NCBI RefSeq assembly: GCF_012676905.1
Contig: NZ_CP051428.1
Span: 2,318,001 to 2,382,000 of the forward strand
DNA from: Paenibacillus albicereus
GTDB taxonomy: Bacteria > Bacillota > Bacilli > Paenibacillales > Paenibacillaceae
Reading direction: 5' to 3'
Length of the DNA stretch: 64,000 nucleotides
A program made the position numbers and the translations under genes. Under the pieces are notes generated by a model. That model was not told the DNA's origin, ran no database searches, and saw only the letters and a list, made by a program, of their open reading frames with translations. This document shows, one piece after another, positions 25,409 through 34,729 of this stretch. Positions within the stretch are counted from its first letter, which is position 1. Every line of letters begins with the position of its first letter.

Positions 25409-25945
25409 TTGATCAAATGGAGGTTGCTGCCTTTCTTCGCGACGGTATTCGTGACGGCCGCGCTGCTGTTCGGAGGGTGGTACGCGTATCAGCAGACCGC
25501 TGTCGAGCGTCCGCTCATCAAGGCTGTGCAATCGCTGCCGGGCGTCGCTTCCGCCGATCCTTCCCTGAGTCGAGACGTCGTAACGGTCAAGCTCACGCTG
25601 AACAGCGGAGCCGATCTTCGAACCATATATGAGCAGATTTCCCGGCAAGGCGCATCGGTCATCGGCTCCCGCAAGCTGATGCTGCAAGTCGAAGGCCCGA
25701 CGAGCCCGAAGCTGGAGGAGATTTGGTCGAGCCAGCTGTTCACGATCGCGGAAGCGATGGAGAATCGGGAATACTCCCGCATTCCGGACGCGCTGGCGGC
25801 CATGCAAAAAAGCCATGAAGGACTTCGGGCGAAGTCTTCCATGGACCAGGCGAACGTTTATGTAACGCTGGAATACGGTACGGACACGAAATATATCCTT
25901 CTGCCCCGCGCGGGCGAGACGATGGGGGTTTGGCCCAATGCCTAA
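25409..25945 (+). CDS. Membrane-anchored protein coupled to the FtsH-like protease
   Basis: 178 residues of no family I recognise. One N-terminal membrane helix (about 6-28) is followed by an extracytoplasmic alpha/beta-like domain of about 150 residues. Start is TTG 25409, nine bases after AAAGGGGG (25392-25399); the nearby ATG is out of frame. Its last eight bases overlap the start of the FtsH-like gene, implying coupled translation. Because that protease has no extracytoplasmic domain of its own, this protein might supply one. That is inference from topology and coupling only. Confidence 0.75.
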   Translation: MIKWRLLPFFATVFVTAALLFGGWYAYQQTAVERPLIKAVQSLPGVASADPSLSRDVVTVKLTLNSGADLRTIYEQISRQGASVIGSRKLMLQVEGPTSPKLEEIWSSQLFTIAEAMENREYSRIPDALAAMQKSHEGLRAKSSMDQANVYVTLEYGTDTKYILLPRAGETMGVWPNA

Positions 25946-27440
25946 GTACAGCGCCGAGATCGGCGCAGGCTTTTTGACCGCTCTGCTGGCCTTTCTGGTA
26001 TTCCGCGGCGTGAACGTCGTGCCGCTGCTGCTTGCCTTGTCGCTTGTCGGCGTGCTGTTTTTCGCCCTGCGCTCCAAAGGGCAGCTTGCGGCGGCCGGAG
26101 GCAGGAGGGACGCGACGGTCAAGACATCCAAGCCGCTGTCCTTCGACGATATCGGGGGCCAGGACCGCGCCAAGGGCGAGCTGATCGAGGCGCTCGACTT
26201 TCTCGTCAAGTATGAGGAGATCAGCAAGCTCGGCATCCGTCCGCTCAAAGGCATCCTGCTCACAGGCCCTCCGGGCACCGGCAAGACGCTGATGGCCAAA
26301 GCCGCGGCGCAGTACACGGATTCGGTCTATCTCGCCGCCTCGGGCAGCGAGTTCGTCGAAATGTACGTCGGCGTCGGAGCGGGAAGGATCCGCGACTTGT
26401 TCAAGGACGCACGCAAAAAAGCGCAGAAGGCCGGCAAAAAGAATGCCGTCATCTTCATCGACGAGATCGACGTCATCGGCGGCAAGCGCGACGGCGGACA
26501 GCATCGCGAGTACGATCAGACGCTCAACCAGCTGCTGACCGAGATGGACGGCATCCATACGAACGACGCTCCGCGCATCCTCATCATGGCGGCGACGAAC
26601 CGCAAGGAGATGCTCGATTCCGCCTTGCTCCGGCCGGGCCGCTTCGACCGCCATATCGGCGTCGAGCTGCCGGACAAAAAAGGCCGTCTTCATATCTTAA
26701 CCATCCATGCCAAGAACAAACCGCTCGACGAAGCGGTCAGCCTCGACAAGATCGCCGAGGAGTCGTTCGGCTTCTCCGGCGCGCAGCTGGAGAGCGTGCT
26801 GAACGAGGCGGCGATCTACGCGATGCGCGAGAGCAGCGAGCGCGTGCGCCAGCAGCATCTGTCGATGGCGATCGACAAGGTAATGATGGGCGAGAAGACC
26901 GACCGCGAGTCCACCAAGGAAGAGCGCGAGCGGGTCGCGATCCACGAGCTCGGACATGCCATCGCCGCCGAGCTCGTGCGGCCGGGCAGCGTCTCGCAGG
27001 TCGCGCTGTCGCCGCGCGGCGGCGCGCTCGGCTACGTGCGCCACAATCCCGCGCAGGATCATTATCTGTATACCAAGGACTACCTGGAGGCGCAGATCAT
27101 GATCGCGCTCGCCGGAGCCGCCGCCGAGGAGATGTTCTACGGCGGACGCAGCACGGGGTCCAAGGGCGATTTCGAGCAGGCGCTGAACATCGTGCGGACG
27201 ATGGTCGAATGCGGGCTTACCGAAGCCGGCATCGTCGAGGACCGGATGCTGACCCCGGACCGCTGGGCGCAGATCACCGGCGGCGTGCTGGAGGATCTCA
27301 TGGCGCGCACGAAGGAGATGCTCGGCTCGCGCCGTCCGCTGTTCGAGCACAGCCTCGCCATCCTCATCGAGAAGGAGACGCTCGGAGGCGAGCAGTTCCG
27401 CGAGCTGCTGCGCGACGAGCCGCAGCCGATCGGAGCGTGA
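25938..27440 (+). CDS. Short FtsH-like membrane AAA metalloprotease
   Basis: 500 residues. Two closely spaced membrane helices (about 8-22 and 27-44) lack the usual extracytoplasmic domain between them. The AAA module has Walker A GPPGTGKT (110-117), Walker B VIFIDEID and the second region of homology (ATNRKEMLDSALLRPGRFDR). The M41-type zinc protease domain has H336-E-L-G-H340 and a likely third ligand in GSKGDFEQA. Standard FtsH is about 640 residues, so this is a truncated-topology paralogue rather than the housekeeping ftsH. It starts inside the preceding gene and ends at a strong terminator. Substrates are unknown. Confidence 0.88.
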   Translation: MPKYSAEIGAGFLTALLAFLVFRGVNVVPLLLALSLVGVLFFALRSKGQLAAAGGRRDATVKTSKPLSFDDIGGQDRAKGELIEALDFLVKYEEISKLGIRPLKGILLTGPPGTGKTLMAKAAAQYTDSVYLAASGSEFVEMYVGVGAGRIRDLFKDARKKAQKAGKKNAVIFIDEIDVIGGKRDGGQHREYDQTLNQLLTEMDGIHTNDAPRILIMAATNRKEMLDSALLRPGRFDRHIGVELPDKKGRLHILTIHAKNKPLDEAVSLDKIAEESFGFSGAQLESVLNEAAIYAMRESSERVRQQHLSMAIDKVMMGEKTDRESTKEERERVAIHELGHAIAAELVRPGSVSQVALSPRGGALGYVRHNPAQDHYLYTKDYLEAQIMIALAGAAAEEMFYGGRSTGSKGDFEQALNIVRTMVECGLTEAGIVEDRMLTPDRWAQITGGVLEDLMARTKEMLGSRRPLFEHSLAILIEKETLGGEQFRELLRDEPQPIGA

Positions 27441-27486
27441 GCCTTCGGGGCTCAAGTCGCATCTTTTCTTAGACGTATGAGTTGCA

Positions 27487-27510
27487 GACGGGCCGCAGGC
27501 CCGTCTTTTT
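27487..27510 (+). terminator. Terminator after the FtsH-like gene
   Basis: GACGGGCC (27487-27494), loop GCA and GGCCCGTC (27498-27505) are followed by five T. The remainder of the 326-base gap to 27766 holds no supported gene; a promoter lies at its end. Confidence 0.85.
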
Positions 27511-27683
27511 ATGTTGTCCGGAGGGCTTTCGGGCAGGCGCGGGAGCGCTGCGGCCAAGCCTGCGCCACACCGGGCAGGAATGAGGCGGAACGATGTCTTC
27601 CCATCGCCGCGCTGTCGCGGAAAAATCCAGCAGCGGCGCGGATTTCCGGTCACCGGATTGTGCAAAATACAAATTCGGAAACA

Positions 27684-27713
27684 TTGTGTAACCGTCCCTT
27701 GGAAAGGTATAAT
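27684..27713 (+). promoter_or_regulatory. Promoter of the hydroxyacyl-CoA dehydrogenase-ackA operon
   Basis: TTGTGT (27684-27689) and TATAAT (27708-27713) have an 18-base spacer. The -10 is perfect. The start site near 27720 is about 47 bases before the GTG start codon. Confidence 0.7.
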
Positions 27714-27766
27714 AAGGGGCGGCTATAGAGACAATAGAAGCTTTTTTAGATTGGAGCGGACCTACT

Positions 27767-28639
27767 GTGAATTTTAGAAAGATTGGTGTCATCGGTGCCG
27801 GTACGATGGGCCAGAGCATTGCCGAAATGCTCGCGTACAAAGGCATGGACGTATTCCTGATGGAGCTTACCCCGGCCAAGCTGGAGCAGGGACTGCGCAG
27901 CATCGAGATCAGCCTGGACAAGCAGATCGAAAAATGGGCGCTCACGCAAGCGGAGAAGAAGCTGATCCTGAACCGCATCCACGGAGTGTCGGACATGAAC
28001 GACTTCTCCCAATGCGAGCTCATCATAGAGACGATCACGGAAGACCTGGAGCGCAAGAAGGCGATCATCGCCGCGGCGGACCGCGCCTGCCCTCCGGACG
28101 TCATCCTCGCGAGCAATACGTCGACGCTGTCGCTCACGGAGCTCGCAAGCGCGGCCTCGCATCCGGAGCGCGTCATCGGCATGCACTTCGTCTATCCGGT
28201 GTTCAAGGTCGATCTCGTCGAGATCGTGCGCGGCCTGCGCACGTCGGACGCGACGTTCAAGTCGACCAAGGGCTTCGTCGAGCAGGTCATCGACAAGAAG
28301 GGCGTCATGGTGTTCGAGTCGCCGGGCTTCATCACGACCCGGCTCATCTGCCTGTTCATCAACGAAGCGCTCCATATCCTGGAGGAGGGCGTCGCTTCGG
28401 TCGACGACATCGACAGCGCCATGCGGATCGGCTATTCGTTCCAGCACGGGCCGTTCGAGATGGCCGACCGGTTCGGCCTCGACTCCGTGCATGCCGCGCT
28501 GGAGTCGATGTTCCGCGAGTACGGCGAGCTGAAATATCGCCCGTCGTTCATTCTCAAGAAGATGGTGCGGGGCGGCCAGCTGGGCGTCAAGAGCGGCGCA
28601 GGCTTCTTCACGTACGATGAGGACGGTGACCGCGTATGA
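27767..28639 (+). CDS. 3-hydroxyacyl-CoA (3-hydroxybutyryl-CoA) dehydrogenase family protein
   Basis: 290 residues. The NAD-binding GAGTMGQSIAEM is at 10-21, SNTSTLSLTEL near 119, and the catalytic histidine lies in IGMHFVYPV, where most homologues have HFFNPV. The C-terminal dimerisation domain is complete (GPFEMADRFGLD). It oxidises or reduces 3-hydroxyacyl-CoA. GTG 27767 is the start, with TTGGAGCGG at 27751-27759. The stop overlaps the ackA start (ATGA). Chain-length preference is not evident. Confidence 0.92.
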   Translation: MNFRKIGVIGAGTMGQSIAEMLAYKGMDVFLMELTPAKLEQGLRSIEISLDKQIEKWALTQAEKKLILNRIHGVSDMNDFSQCELIIETITEDLERKKAIIAAADRACPPDVILASNTSTLSLTELASAASHPERVIGMHFVYPVFKVDLVEIVRGLRTSDATFKSTKGFVEQVIDKKGVMVFESPGFITTRLICLFINEALHILEEGVASVDDIDSAMRIGYSFQHGPFEMADRFGLDSVHAALESMFREYGELKYRPSFILKKMVRGGQLGVKSGAGFFTYDEDGDRV

Positions 28640-29853
28640 ACATTCTCGTCATCAATGCGGGCAGCAGCTCGCTGAAGTACCAGCTGTACGACATGAAGGA
28701 CGAGTCGGTGCTCGCGAGCGGGCGCGTCGAGCGGATCGGCATGGATTCCTCGATCGTCACCCATGAGCCGGAAGGACGTCCCGAGGTGCGGATCGTCGAC
28801 GAGATCCTGGAGCATACGAGCGCGATCAAGCGCGTGCTGGACATGCTCACCCACAAGGAGCACGGCGTGCTGAAGTCCGTCGAGGAGATCGACGCCGTCG
28901 GCCACCGCGTCGTGCATGGCGGCGAGGCGTTCCAGGAGTCGGCCGTCGTCACGCCGGAGACCAAGCTGGAGATCCGCAAGCTGTTCGATCTCGCGCCGCT
29001 GCACAACCCGGCCCATATGATGGGCATCACGGCGGTCGAGGCGGTGCTTCCGGGCGTCACGCAGGTCGTCGTGTTCGACACGGCGTTCCACCAGACGATG
29101 CCGCAGCAGTCGTACCTGTATCCGGTGCCGATGGTGCTGTACAAGCGCCATGCGATCCGCCGCTACGGCTTCCACGGGACGAGCCACGCCTATGTCAGCG
29201 AGCGCGCCGCGGAGGTGCTGGGGCGTCCGCTGGAGGAGCTCAAGCTCGTCAGCTGCCATATCGGCAACGGCGCGAGCGCGACGGCGATCCTGAACGGCAA
29301 GTCGTTCGACACGAGCATGGGCATGACGCCGCTCGAGGGCCTCATGATGGGCACGCGCAGCGGCGATCTGGACCCGGCGATCGTGCCGTACACGATGAAC
29401 AAGGAAGACTTGACCCTCTCCGAGGTCAACTCGATGCTCAACAAGCACAGCGGCCTGCTCGCCATCTCCGGGCTCAGCAGCGACATGCGCGAGATCACCG
29501 AGGCGATGTTCGACGGGGACAAGAACGCGAAGCTCGCCTTCGAGATGTACGCCTACCGGGTCAAGAAGTACATCGGCGCCTATGCGGCGGCGATGAACGG
29601 CATCGACGTGCTGCTGTTCACGGCCGGCGTCGGCGAGAACTCCGTCGTCCTGCGCGAGCATGTGTGCGAGGGACTGACCTTCCTCGGCATCAAGCTCGAC
29701 AAGGAGCTCAACGCCCAGCGCAGCAAGGAGGCGCGGGTCATCTCCACGCCGGATTCGTCGGTGGCCGTCATGGTCGTGCCGACCAACGAGGAGCTGCTCA
29801 TCGCGCGCGATACGTTCAAGCTGGCCCGTCAGCGCGGCGCGGAGCAGGCTTGA
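28636..29853 (+). CDS. ackA: Acetate kinase
   Basis: 405 residues. N-terminal NAGSSSLKYQLY, GHRVVHGG, VFDTAFHQTMP, the phosphate-binding HIGNGASA and the GENS segment near the C-terminus are all present. It makes ATP and acetate from acetyl phosphate, or the reverse. ATG 28636 overlaps the preceding dehydrogenase stop, so the two are translated together; no butyrate-pathway genes lie near. asnS follows after 42 bases. Confidence 0.96.
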   Translation: MNILVINAGSSSLKYQLYDMKDESVLASGRVERIGMDSSIVTHEPEGRPEVRIVDEILEHTSAIKRVLDMLTHKEHGVLKSVEEIDAVGHRVVHGGEAFQESAVVTPETKLEIRKLFDLAPLHNPAHMMGITAVEAVLPGVTQVVVFDTAFHQTMPQQSYLYPVPMVLYKRHAIRRYGFHGTSHAYVSERAAEVLGRPLEELKLVSCHIGNGASATAILNGKSFDTSMGMTPLEGLMMGTRSGDLDPAIVPYTMNKEDLTLSEVNSMLNKHSGLLAISGLSSDMREITEAMFDGDKNAKLAFEMYAYRVKKYIGAYAAAMNGIDVLLFTAGVGENSVVLREHVCEGLTFLGIKLDKELNAQRSKEARVISTPDSSVAVMVVPTNEELLIARDTFKLARQRGAEQA

Positions 29854-29895
29854 TTCAAACTATTTTCCGTTGAACGAAAGGGGCCAACCTCCATC

Positions 29896-31194
29896 ATGAG
29901 CGATTCACTCGTCACCATCCGAGAAGTATCCGGCCACGTCGGCCAAAGCGTGCGCATCGGCGCATGGCTGCAGCGCAAGCGCTCCAGCGGCAAGATCGCC
30001 TTCCTGCAGCTGCGGGACGGCACCGGCTTCATCCAGGGCGTCGTCGCCAAGACCGAGGTCAGCGAGGACACGTGGGAGCAGGCGGGCAAGCTGACGCAGG
30101 AGAGCTCCCTGTACGTGACCGGCCTCGTCAAGGAGGAGCCGCGCAGCCCGTCCGGCTACGAGCTCGTCGTCGAGGGCATCGAGATCATCCAGGTGACCCA
30201 GGACTATCCGATCACCCCTAAGGAGCATGGCGTCGACTTCCTGATGGACCACCGCCATCTGTGGCTGCGCTCGCCCAAGCAGCGCGCCGTGCTCACGATC
30301 CGCGCCGAGATCAAGCGCGCGGTGAACGAATATTTCGATACGAACGGCTTCACGCAGGTCGATCCTCCGATCCTGACGCCGACGTCGGCGGAAGGCACGA
30401 CGAACCTGTTCCATACGAAATATTTCGACGAGGACGCCTACCTGACGCAAAGCGGACAGCTGTACATGGAAGCGGCGGCGATGGCGCTCGGCAAGGTGTA
30501 CAGCTTCGGCCCGACGTTCCGCGCCGAGAAGTCCAAGACGCGCCGCCATCTGATCGAGTTCTGGATGATCGAGCCGGAGATGGCCTTCGTCGATCTCGAG
30601 CAGTCGCTGCGCATCCAGGAGCAGTTCGTCGCGCATGTCGTCCAGAGCGTCGTCCAAAACTGCCGTCCGGAGCTGACGACGCTGGAGCGCGACATCTCCA
30701 AGCTGGAGGCGATCCAGGCGCCGTTCCCGCGCATCACGTACGACGAGGCGATCGAGTTCCTCAACCAGAACGGCTTCGAGGTGCCTTGGGGCGAGGACTT
30801 CGGCGCTCCGCACGAGACGGCGATCGCCCAGGCGCATGACCGTCCGGTGTTCATCACGCACTACCCGGCCTCGATCAAGTCGTTCTACATGAAGCCCGAC
30901 CCGAACCGTCCGGAAGTGGTGCTGTGCGCCGACATGATCGCGCCGGAAGGCTATGGCGAGATCATCGGCGGCTCGCAGCGGATCGACGATCCGGAGCTGA
31001 TGGCGCAGCGCTTCGAGGAGCATAAGCTGCCGCTCGAGGCCTACCAGTGGTACATGGACCTGCGCACGTACGGCACCGTGCCGCACTCCGGCTTCGGCCT
31101 CGGTCTCGAGCGTACGGTCGCCTGGATTTGCGGACTGGAGCATGTGCGCGAGACGATCGCATTCCCGCGCACGCTCTACCGGCTGTATCCTTGA
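29896..31194 (+). CDS. asnS: Asparaginyl-tRNA synthetase
   Basis: 432 residues, class IIb synthetase. An N-terminal OB-fold anticodon-binding domain (about 5-110) is followed by the catalytic core with motif 1 ([19 protein letters not shown]), motif 2 ([23 protein letters not shown]) and motif 3 ([22 protein letters not shown]). GAAAGGGG at 29876-29883 serves ATG 29896. The stop shares one base with the dnaD start. Location just before dnaD is as in B. subtilis. Confidence 0.97.
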   Translation: MSDSLVTIREVSGHVGQSVRIGAWLQRKRSSGKIAFLQLRDGTGFIQGVVAKTEVSEDTWEQAGKLTQESSLYVTGLVKEEPRSPSGYELVVEGIEIIQVTQDYPITPKEHGVDFLMDHRHLWLRSPKQRAVLTIRAEIKRAVNEYFDTNGFTQVDPPILTPTSAEGTTNLFHTKYFDEDAYLTQSGQLYMEAAAMALGKVYSFGPTFRAEKSKTRRHLIEFWMIEPEMAFVDLEQSLRIQEQFVAHVVQSVVQNCRPELTTLERDISKLEAIQAPFPRITYDEAIEFLNQNGFEVPWGEDFGAPHETAIAQAHDRPVFITHYPASIKSFYMKPDPNRPEVVLCADMIAPEGYGEIIGGSQRIDDPELMAQRFEEHKLPLEAYQWYMDLRTYGTVPHSGFGLGLERTVAWICGLEHVRETIAFPRTLYRLYP

Positions 31195-31886
31195 TGCGGC
31201 CCGACGACCGCGTCCGGGGCGGCGGCAGCGCCCACGCCGAGGCGCTCGCCCGCGTCATGGGCGAGGGCGGCGTTTTCCTGCCGGCGCTGCTGCTCCGCTC
31301 GTATCGCGAGCTCGGGCTCGGCGACGCGGACTTCATGCTGCTGCTGCAGCTGATGGCGTTCCGCGACACGGAGCGCAATGATTTTCCGACGCCGGAGGAG
31401 CTGGCTGCGCGGCTCGGCATCTCGCCGCGCTCGGTGCAGCAGCAGCTCGGCCGCCTCATGAAGGAGGGCTTGCTCCGCATCGACGAGGCGCTCGACGGCG
31501 TCAGCGGCATCCGCTACGAGCGCTACAACTGGCAGGGCTGGCTGGAGCGCTCGGCCGAATGGGCGGCGGAGGCGGATCGATCCGCTCCCGCTTCTGCGGC
31601 TCCGGTCCCGCGGCCTGCTGCCGCCGTGACGGACCTGTTCTCGGTGTTCGAGCAGGAGTTCGGACGGCTGCTCTCGCCGATGGAATGCGAGCGCATCAGC
31701 ATGTGGCTGGACCAGGACCGGTACAGCGAGGAGCTGATCCGCTTCGCGCTGCGCGAGGCCGTTTTCTCCGGCAAAGTGCACTTCACCTATATCGAGCGCA
31801 TCCTGCTGGAGTGGAGCCGCAACCGGGTCAGCACGCCGGAGGAAGCACGCGTCCATAGCCGCAAGTTCCGCGGCGGAGCCAAGTGA
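31194..31886 (+). CDS. dnaD: Replication initiation protein DnaD
   Basis: 230 residues. The N-terminal winged-helix oligomerisation domain (about 20-115; FPTPEELAARLGISPRSVQQQL) and the C-terminal DnaD/DnaB2 domain (about 145-215; FGRLLSPMECERISMWL and FTYIERILLEWSRN) are both present. DnaD helps remodel DNA and load the replicative helicase at oriC and in restart. Start is taken at ATG 31194, where it overlaps the asnS stop (TGATG). No separate ribosome site is visible, so it depends on asnS translation. Confidence 0.95.
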   Translation: MRPDDRVRGGGSAHAEALARVMGEGGVFLPALLLRSYRELGLGDADFMLLLQLMAFRDTERNDFPTPEELAARLGISPRSVQQQLGRLMKEGLLRIDEALDGVSGIRYERYNWQGWLERSAEWAAEADRSAPASAAPVPRPAAAVTDLFSVFEQEFGRLLSPMECERISMWLDQDRYSEELIRFALREAVFSGKVHFTYIERILLEWSRNRVSTPEEARVHSRKFRGGAK

Positions 31887-32113
31887 AGATCCGGTTTTGC
31901 CGGCGTAACCTGAACCGTCTGTCCAAGCCCGCCTACCGCAGGCTCAAGGACGAGCCCGGCCTCGAGCTGCGCAAGTCCGACTGCCTCGGCAGCTGCCGGC
32001 TGTGCCGCGAGCGCTGCTTCGCCGTCGTCAAGGGCCGCGTCGTGCACGCGGGCAAGCCCAAGAAGCTGGCGAGACGCGTGCTCGAGCAGGTCGAGAAGGA
32101 GCGCCTAATCTAG
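31883..32113 (+). CDS. DUF1450 family protein
   Basis: 76 residues with the family pattern: FCRRNLNR near the N-terminus, then KSDCLGSCRLCRERCFAVVKG with four closely spaced cysteines, and a basic C-terminus. The cysteine cluster suggests metal or Fe-S binding, but the function is not established. GTG 31883 overlaps the dnaD stop. In many Firmicutes the family is encoded elsewhere, so the position is not informative. Confidence 0.75.
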   Translation: MKIRFCRRNLNRLSKPAYRRLKDEPGLELRKSDCLGSCRLCRERCFAVVKGRVVHAGKPKKLARRVLEQVEKERLI

Positions 32114-32141
32114 CTCTATCCGCAACCGAGGAGGAATTCCG

Positions 32142-32645
32142 ATGAATGACAAGCTAGCCGCATCGCTCAACGACCAGATGAACTTCGAGTTCTACTCCGC
32201 CCATGTGTATCTCGCCATGGCGGCGTATTGCTCGGGCCAGAGCCTGGAGGGCTTCTCCAATTTCTTCCTCGTTCAAGCCGAGGAGGAGCGCTTCCATGCG
32301 ATGAAGATCTACAAGTTCCTCAACGACCGTGGCCGCCGCGCCACGCTGCAGGCGATGGGCGAGCCGAAGAACGAGTACGGATCGATGCTGGACGTCTTCG
32401 AGCACGGCTACCGCCACGAGCAGCAGAACACGAAGAACTTCTACCATCTCGCCGACCTGGCGCTCGACGAGCGCGAGCATGCGACGATCTACTTCCTGAA
32501 GTGGTTCATCGACGAGCAGGTCGAGGAGGAAGCCCTCTTCGACGGCATCATCCAGAAGCTCAAGCGGATCGAGTCGGACAGCAACGCCTTCTACATGCTG
32601 GACGCCGAGTTCGCGAACCGTTCGTTCACGCCTCCGGCGGAGTAG
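32142..32645 (+). CDS. Ferritin (non-heme)
   Basis: 167 residues, a typical FtnA-like four-helix bundle. Ferroxidase-site residues can be placed at E17 (NFEFYSAHVY), E50 and H53 (AEEERFHAMK), E94-region HEQQNTKNFY and the FIDEQVEEE helix. It oxidises Fe(II) and stores iron in a 24-subunit shell. GGAGGAATT at 32130-32138 precedes ATG 32142. A strong terminator follows. Confidence 0.95.
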   Translation: MNDKLAASLNDQMNFEFYSAHVYLAMAAYCSGQSLEGFSNFFLVQAEEERFHAMKIYKFLNDRGRRATLQAMGEPKNEYGSMLDVFEHGYRHEQQNTKNFYHLADLALDEREHATIYFLKWFIDEQVEEEALFDGIIQKLKRIESDSNAFYMLDAEFANRSFTPPAE

Positions 32646-32659
32646 AACCGAGGAAGACA

Positions 32660-32704
32660 AAAGCCAAGCCCGCCTCCTTTCGGAGCGCGGGCTTGGCTTT
32701 TTTT
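32660..32704 (+). terminator. Terminator after ferritin
   Basis: AAAGCCAAGCCCGC (32660-32673) pairs perfectly with GCGGGCTTGGCTTT (32687-32700); an inner CTCC/GGAG helix continues it, and T residues follow to 32704. Confidence 0.92.
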
Positions 32705-32801
32705 CAAAGATTCCGAGACGTACGGCGGATGAGCGCGAGCAGCAGCAGGATGATGATCCATGGCGCCGCGTAATCGCCAAAACGATCGCTCCTCTCCTAA
32801 G

Positions 32802-33770
32802 TCAGACCTTCCCCGGTCCCGGCTGCGGAAGCAAGCCCGCGGCGGCCAAGGCGGTGCGCCCGTATTCGGACGGGGCCATGCCGGTCAAGCGCTTGAAGTC
32901 GCGCGAGAAATAATGGAGGCTCGAGTAGCCGAGCCGGTCGGCGATCTCGGTGAGGCTGTAGCGCCGCTCGCGGATCATCGACTTGGCCGCGTCGAGCCGC
33001 AGCCGGCGCACGAGCTCTGTCGGCCCGGTGCCGGCATGCTGCTGCGTCAGCTCTCGCAGACGGCTGCGGCCGAGATGGGCGGAGCGGCACAGCTCGTCGA
33101 GCGTCGGAGCCTCGCCGAGCTGCAGCCGCTCGACGATGTACGCCTGCAGCCGCTCCATCGCGTCCGAGCCTTCCGCAGGCAGCGGCTGGGCCGCGTGCGC
33201 GGCTGTCCGGCGCTGCGGCTCGCCGCTCTTGCGGATCTGGCTGAGCAGCAGCAGCTCCAGCGACAGGCGCAGCATCTGCTCCGACGCCGGAGGCGCGTCC
33301 GGCGCGCGGCGCAGCTCATGCACGAGCGGGTCGTGGTAGGGAGGCTGGAAGCTCGCGAAGCCTTCGCGCAGCAGCATCGACAGCCACGCCCGTTCCGTTT
33401 CCTCCAGCGCGGCGGTCCGGTCCCGCAGGCGGTCCATCAGCGGGCTGCGGCAGACGAAGGCGACGACGATCAGGTTCGGCGGCCGATGCTCCTCGCCGAC
33501 CCGGACCGTATGGAACTCGCCGGGCTTGTGGAAGACGATGCTGCCTTGGGCCAAGCGGAGCAGACGGTCGTCCGCACGCACCTCGACCTCGCCTTTGTCC
33601 ACATAGAGCAGCTCCCAGAAGTCATGCGACTCTCCCTCGAACAGATAGCCCTTGGGGTATTCGAAATAGTGGAAGGAGACAAGCTGCTCGACGGCCAGCT
33701 CCTGTCTCAGCGTCAGCGGGTGGAACTCCAGGGCGACCGCTCCTTTCCATGGCGCAGCATGTGCTCCCAT
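32802..33770 (-). CDS. AraC family regulator with N-terminal cupin-like sensor
   Basis: About 322 residues. The N-terminal AraC-binding cupin (residues about 15-110; HDFWELLYVDKGEVEV, GSIVFHKPGEFHTV) senses a small ligand. The C-terminal domain has two helix-turn-helix units (TLDELCRSAHLGRSRLRELTQQ and LTEIADRLGYSSLHYFSRDFKR). It diverges from the sugar-catabolism genes starting at 33878 and is their likely regulator. The start is uncertain: ATG 33788 and ATG 33770 are in frame, but the only good ribosome site (AAAGGAG) lies further in, just before a CTG. Confidence 0.88.
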   Translation of the reverse strand: MGAHAAPWKGAVALEFHPLTLRQELAVEQLVSFHYFEYPKGYLFEGESHDFWELLYVDKGEVEVRADDRLLRLAQGSIVFHKPGEFHTVRVGEEHRPPNLIVVAFVCRSPLMDRLRDRTAALEETERAWLSMLLREGFASFQPPYHDPLVHELRRAPDAPPASEQMLRLSLELLLLSQIRKSGEPQRRTAAHAAQPLPAEGSDAMERLQAYIVERLQLGEAPTLDELCRSAHLGRSRLRELTQQHAGTGPTELVRRLRLDAAKSMIRERRYSLTEIADRLGYSSLHYFSRDFKRLTGMAPSEYGRTALAAAGLLPQPGPGKV

Positions 33771-33877
33771 CTTACCACAAAAATGCAAATCCGGCGGCGC
33801 TGGAGATAAAGCGGTTTCTTTGCGTCGGAGCTATACTCAAGGCGGATGGACATGACGCTTGGAAGAGGAGCGATTCG

Positions 33878-34729
33878 ATGAAAAAAGGAATCAACGCCTG
33901 GTCGTTTCCCGGCGGAACGACGGTGGAACGAAGCTTGAGGCTCGCCAAGGAGGCCGGCTTCGACGGCATCGAGCTGGCGCTGGAGGAAACCGGAGAGCTC
34001 AGCCTGGACAGCACGCCGCAGCAAATCGAGGCCATCGCGAAGCTGGCGCGGGAAATCGGCATCGAGATCGCCAGCCTGGCCAGCGGCTTGTATTGGACGT
34101 ACCCGCTCACAAGCGGCGAGGCGCAGACGCGCGCCAAGGCGATGGAGATCGTGCGCCGGCAGCTGGAATTCGCCGCCTTGCTGGAGGTCGATACGATTCT
34201 CGTCGTGCCGGGCGCGGTCGGCGTCGACTTTCTGCCGGATGCTGAGGTCGTCCGCTACGATGTCGCGCACGAGCGCGCGCTGGAGGCGCTTCGGGAGCTG
34301 GCGCCGGATGCCGAGCGGCTGGGCGTGAGCATCGGCATCGAGAACGTGTGGAACAAGTTCCTCCTGTCGCCGCTTGAACTGAGAGGCTTCCTCGACGCCG
34401 TCGGCTCGCCTTGGGTCGGCAGCTATTTCGATGTCGGCAACGCCCTGCTCGCGGGCTATCCGGAGCACTGGATCCCGATTCTCGGCAAGCGCATCAAGAA
34501 GGTCCACTTCAAGGACTACCGGCGCGCCGCCGGCGGCCTGCACGGCTTCGTCGACCTGCTGGCCGGAGACGTCGACTACCCGGCCGTCGTGCGCGAGCTG
34601 TCAGCGATCGGGTACGACAGCTACGTGACGGCGGAGATGATTCCGCCTTACGCCCATCACGGCGAGCAGATCGTCTTCAATACATCGGCGGCGATGGACG
34701 CCATCCTCGGAAGGAGCGTGCGGGCATGA
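33878..34729 (+). CDS. Sugar phosphate isomerase/epimerase, TIM barrel
   Basis: 283 residues of the xylose-isomerase-like (AP endonuclease 2) TIM barrel. Metal-site residues can be placed as Glu in GIENVWNKF, Asp in YFDVGNAL, His in KVHFKDY and Glu in VTAEMIPP. That pattern is shared by L-ribulose-5-phosphate 3-epimerases, hexulose-phosphate isomerases and inositol/tagatose epimerases, so the exact substrate is open. GGAAGAGGAG at 33861-33870 serves ATG 33878. It overlaps the next gene (ATGA). A TATACT box at 33832-33837 lies in the divergent gap. Confidence 0.88.
   Translation: MKKGINAWSFPGGTTVERSLRLAKEAGFDGIELALEETGELSLDSTPQQIEAIAKLAREIGIEIASLASGLYWTYPLTSGEAQTRAKAMEIVRRQLEFAALLEVDTILVVPGAVGVDFLPDAEVVRYDVAHERALEALRELAPDAERLGVSIGIENVWNKFLLSPLELRGFLDAVGSPWVGSYFDVGNALLAGYPEHWIPILGKRIKKVHFKDYRRAAGGLHGFVDLLAGDVDYPAVVRELSAIGYDSYVTAEMIPPYAHHGEQIVFNTSAAMDAILGRSVRA

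Noticed and set aside
32707-32790. A short hydrophobic stretch on the minus strand (Ile/Leu-rich, ending in a stop near the ferritin terminator)
   Set aside because: The frame is closed by TAG a few codons upstream and contains no usable start codon, so it is at most a remnant.
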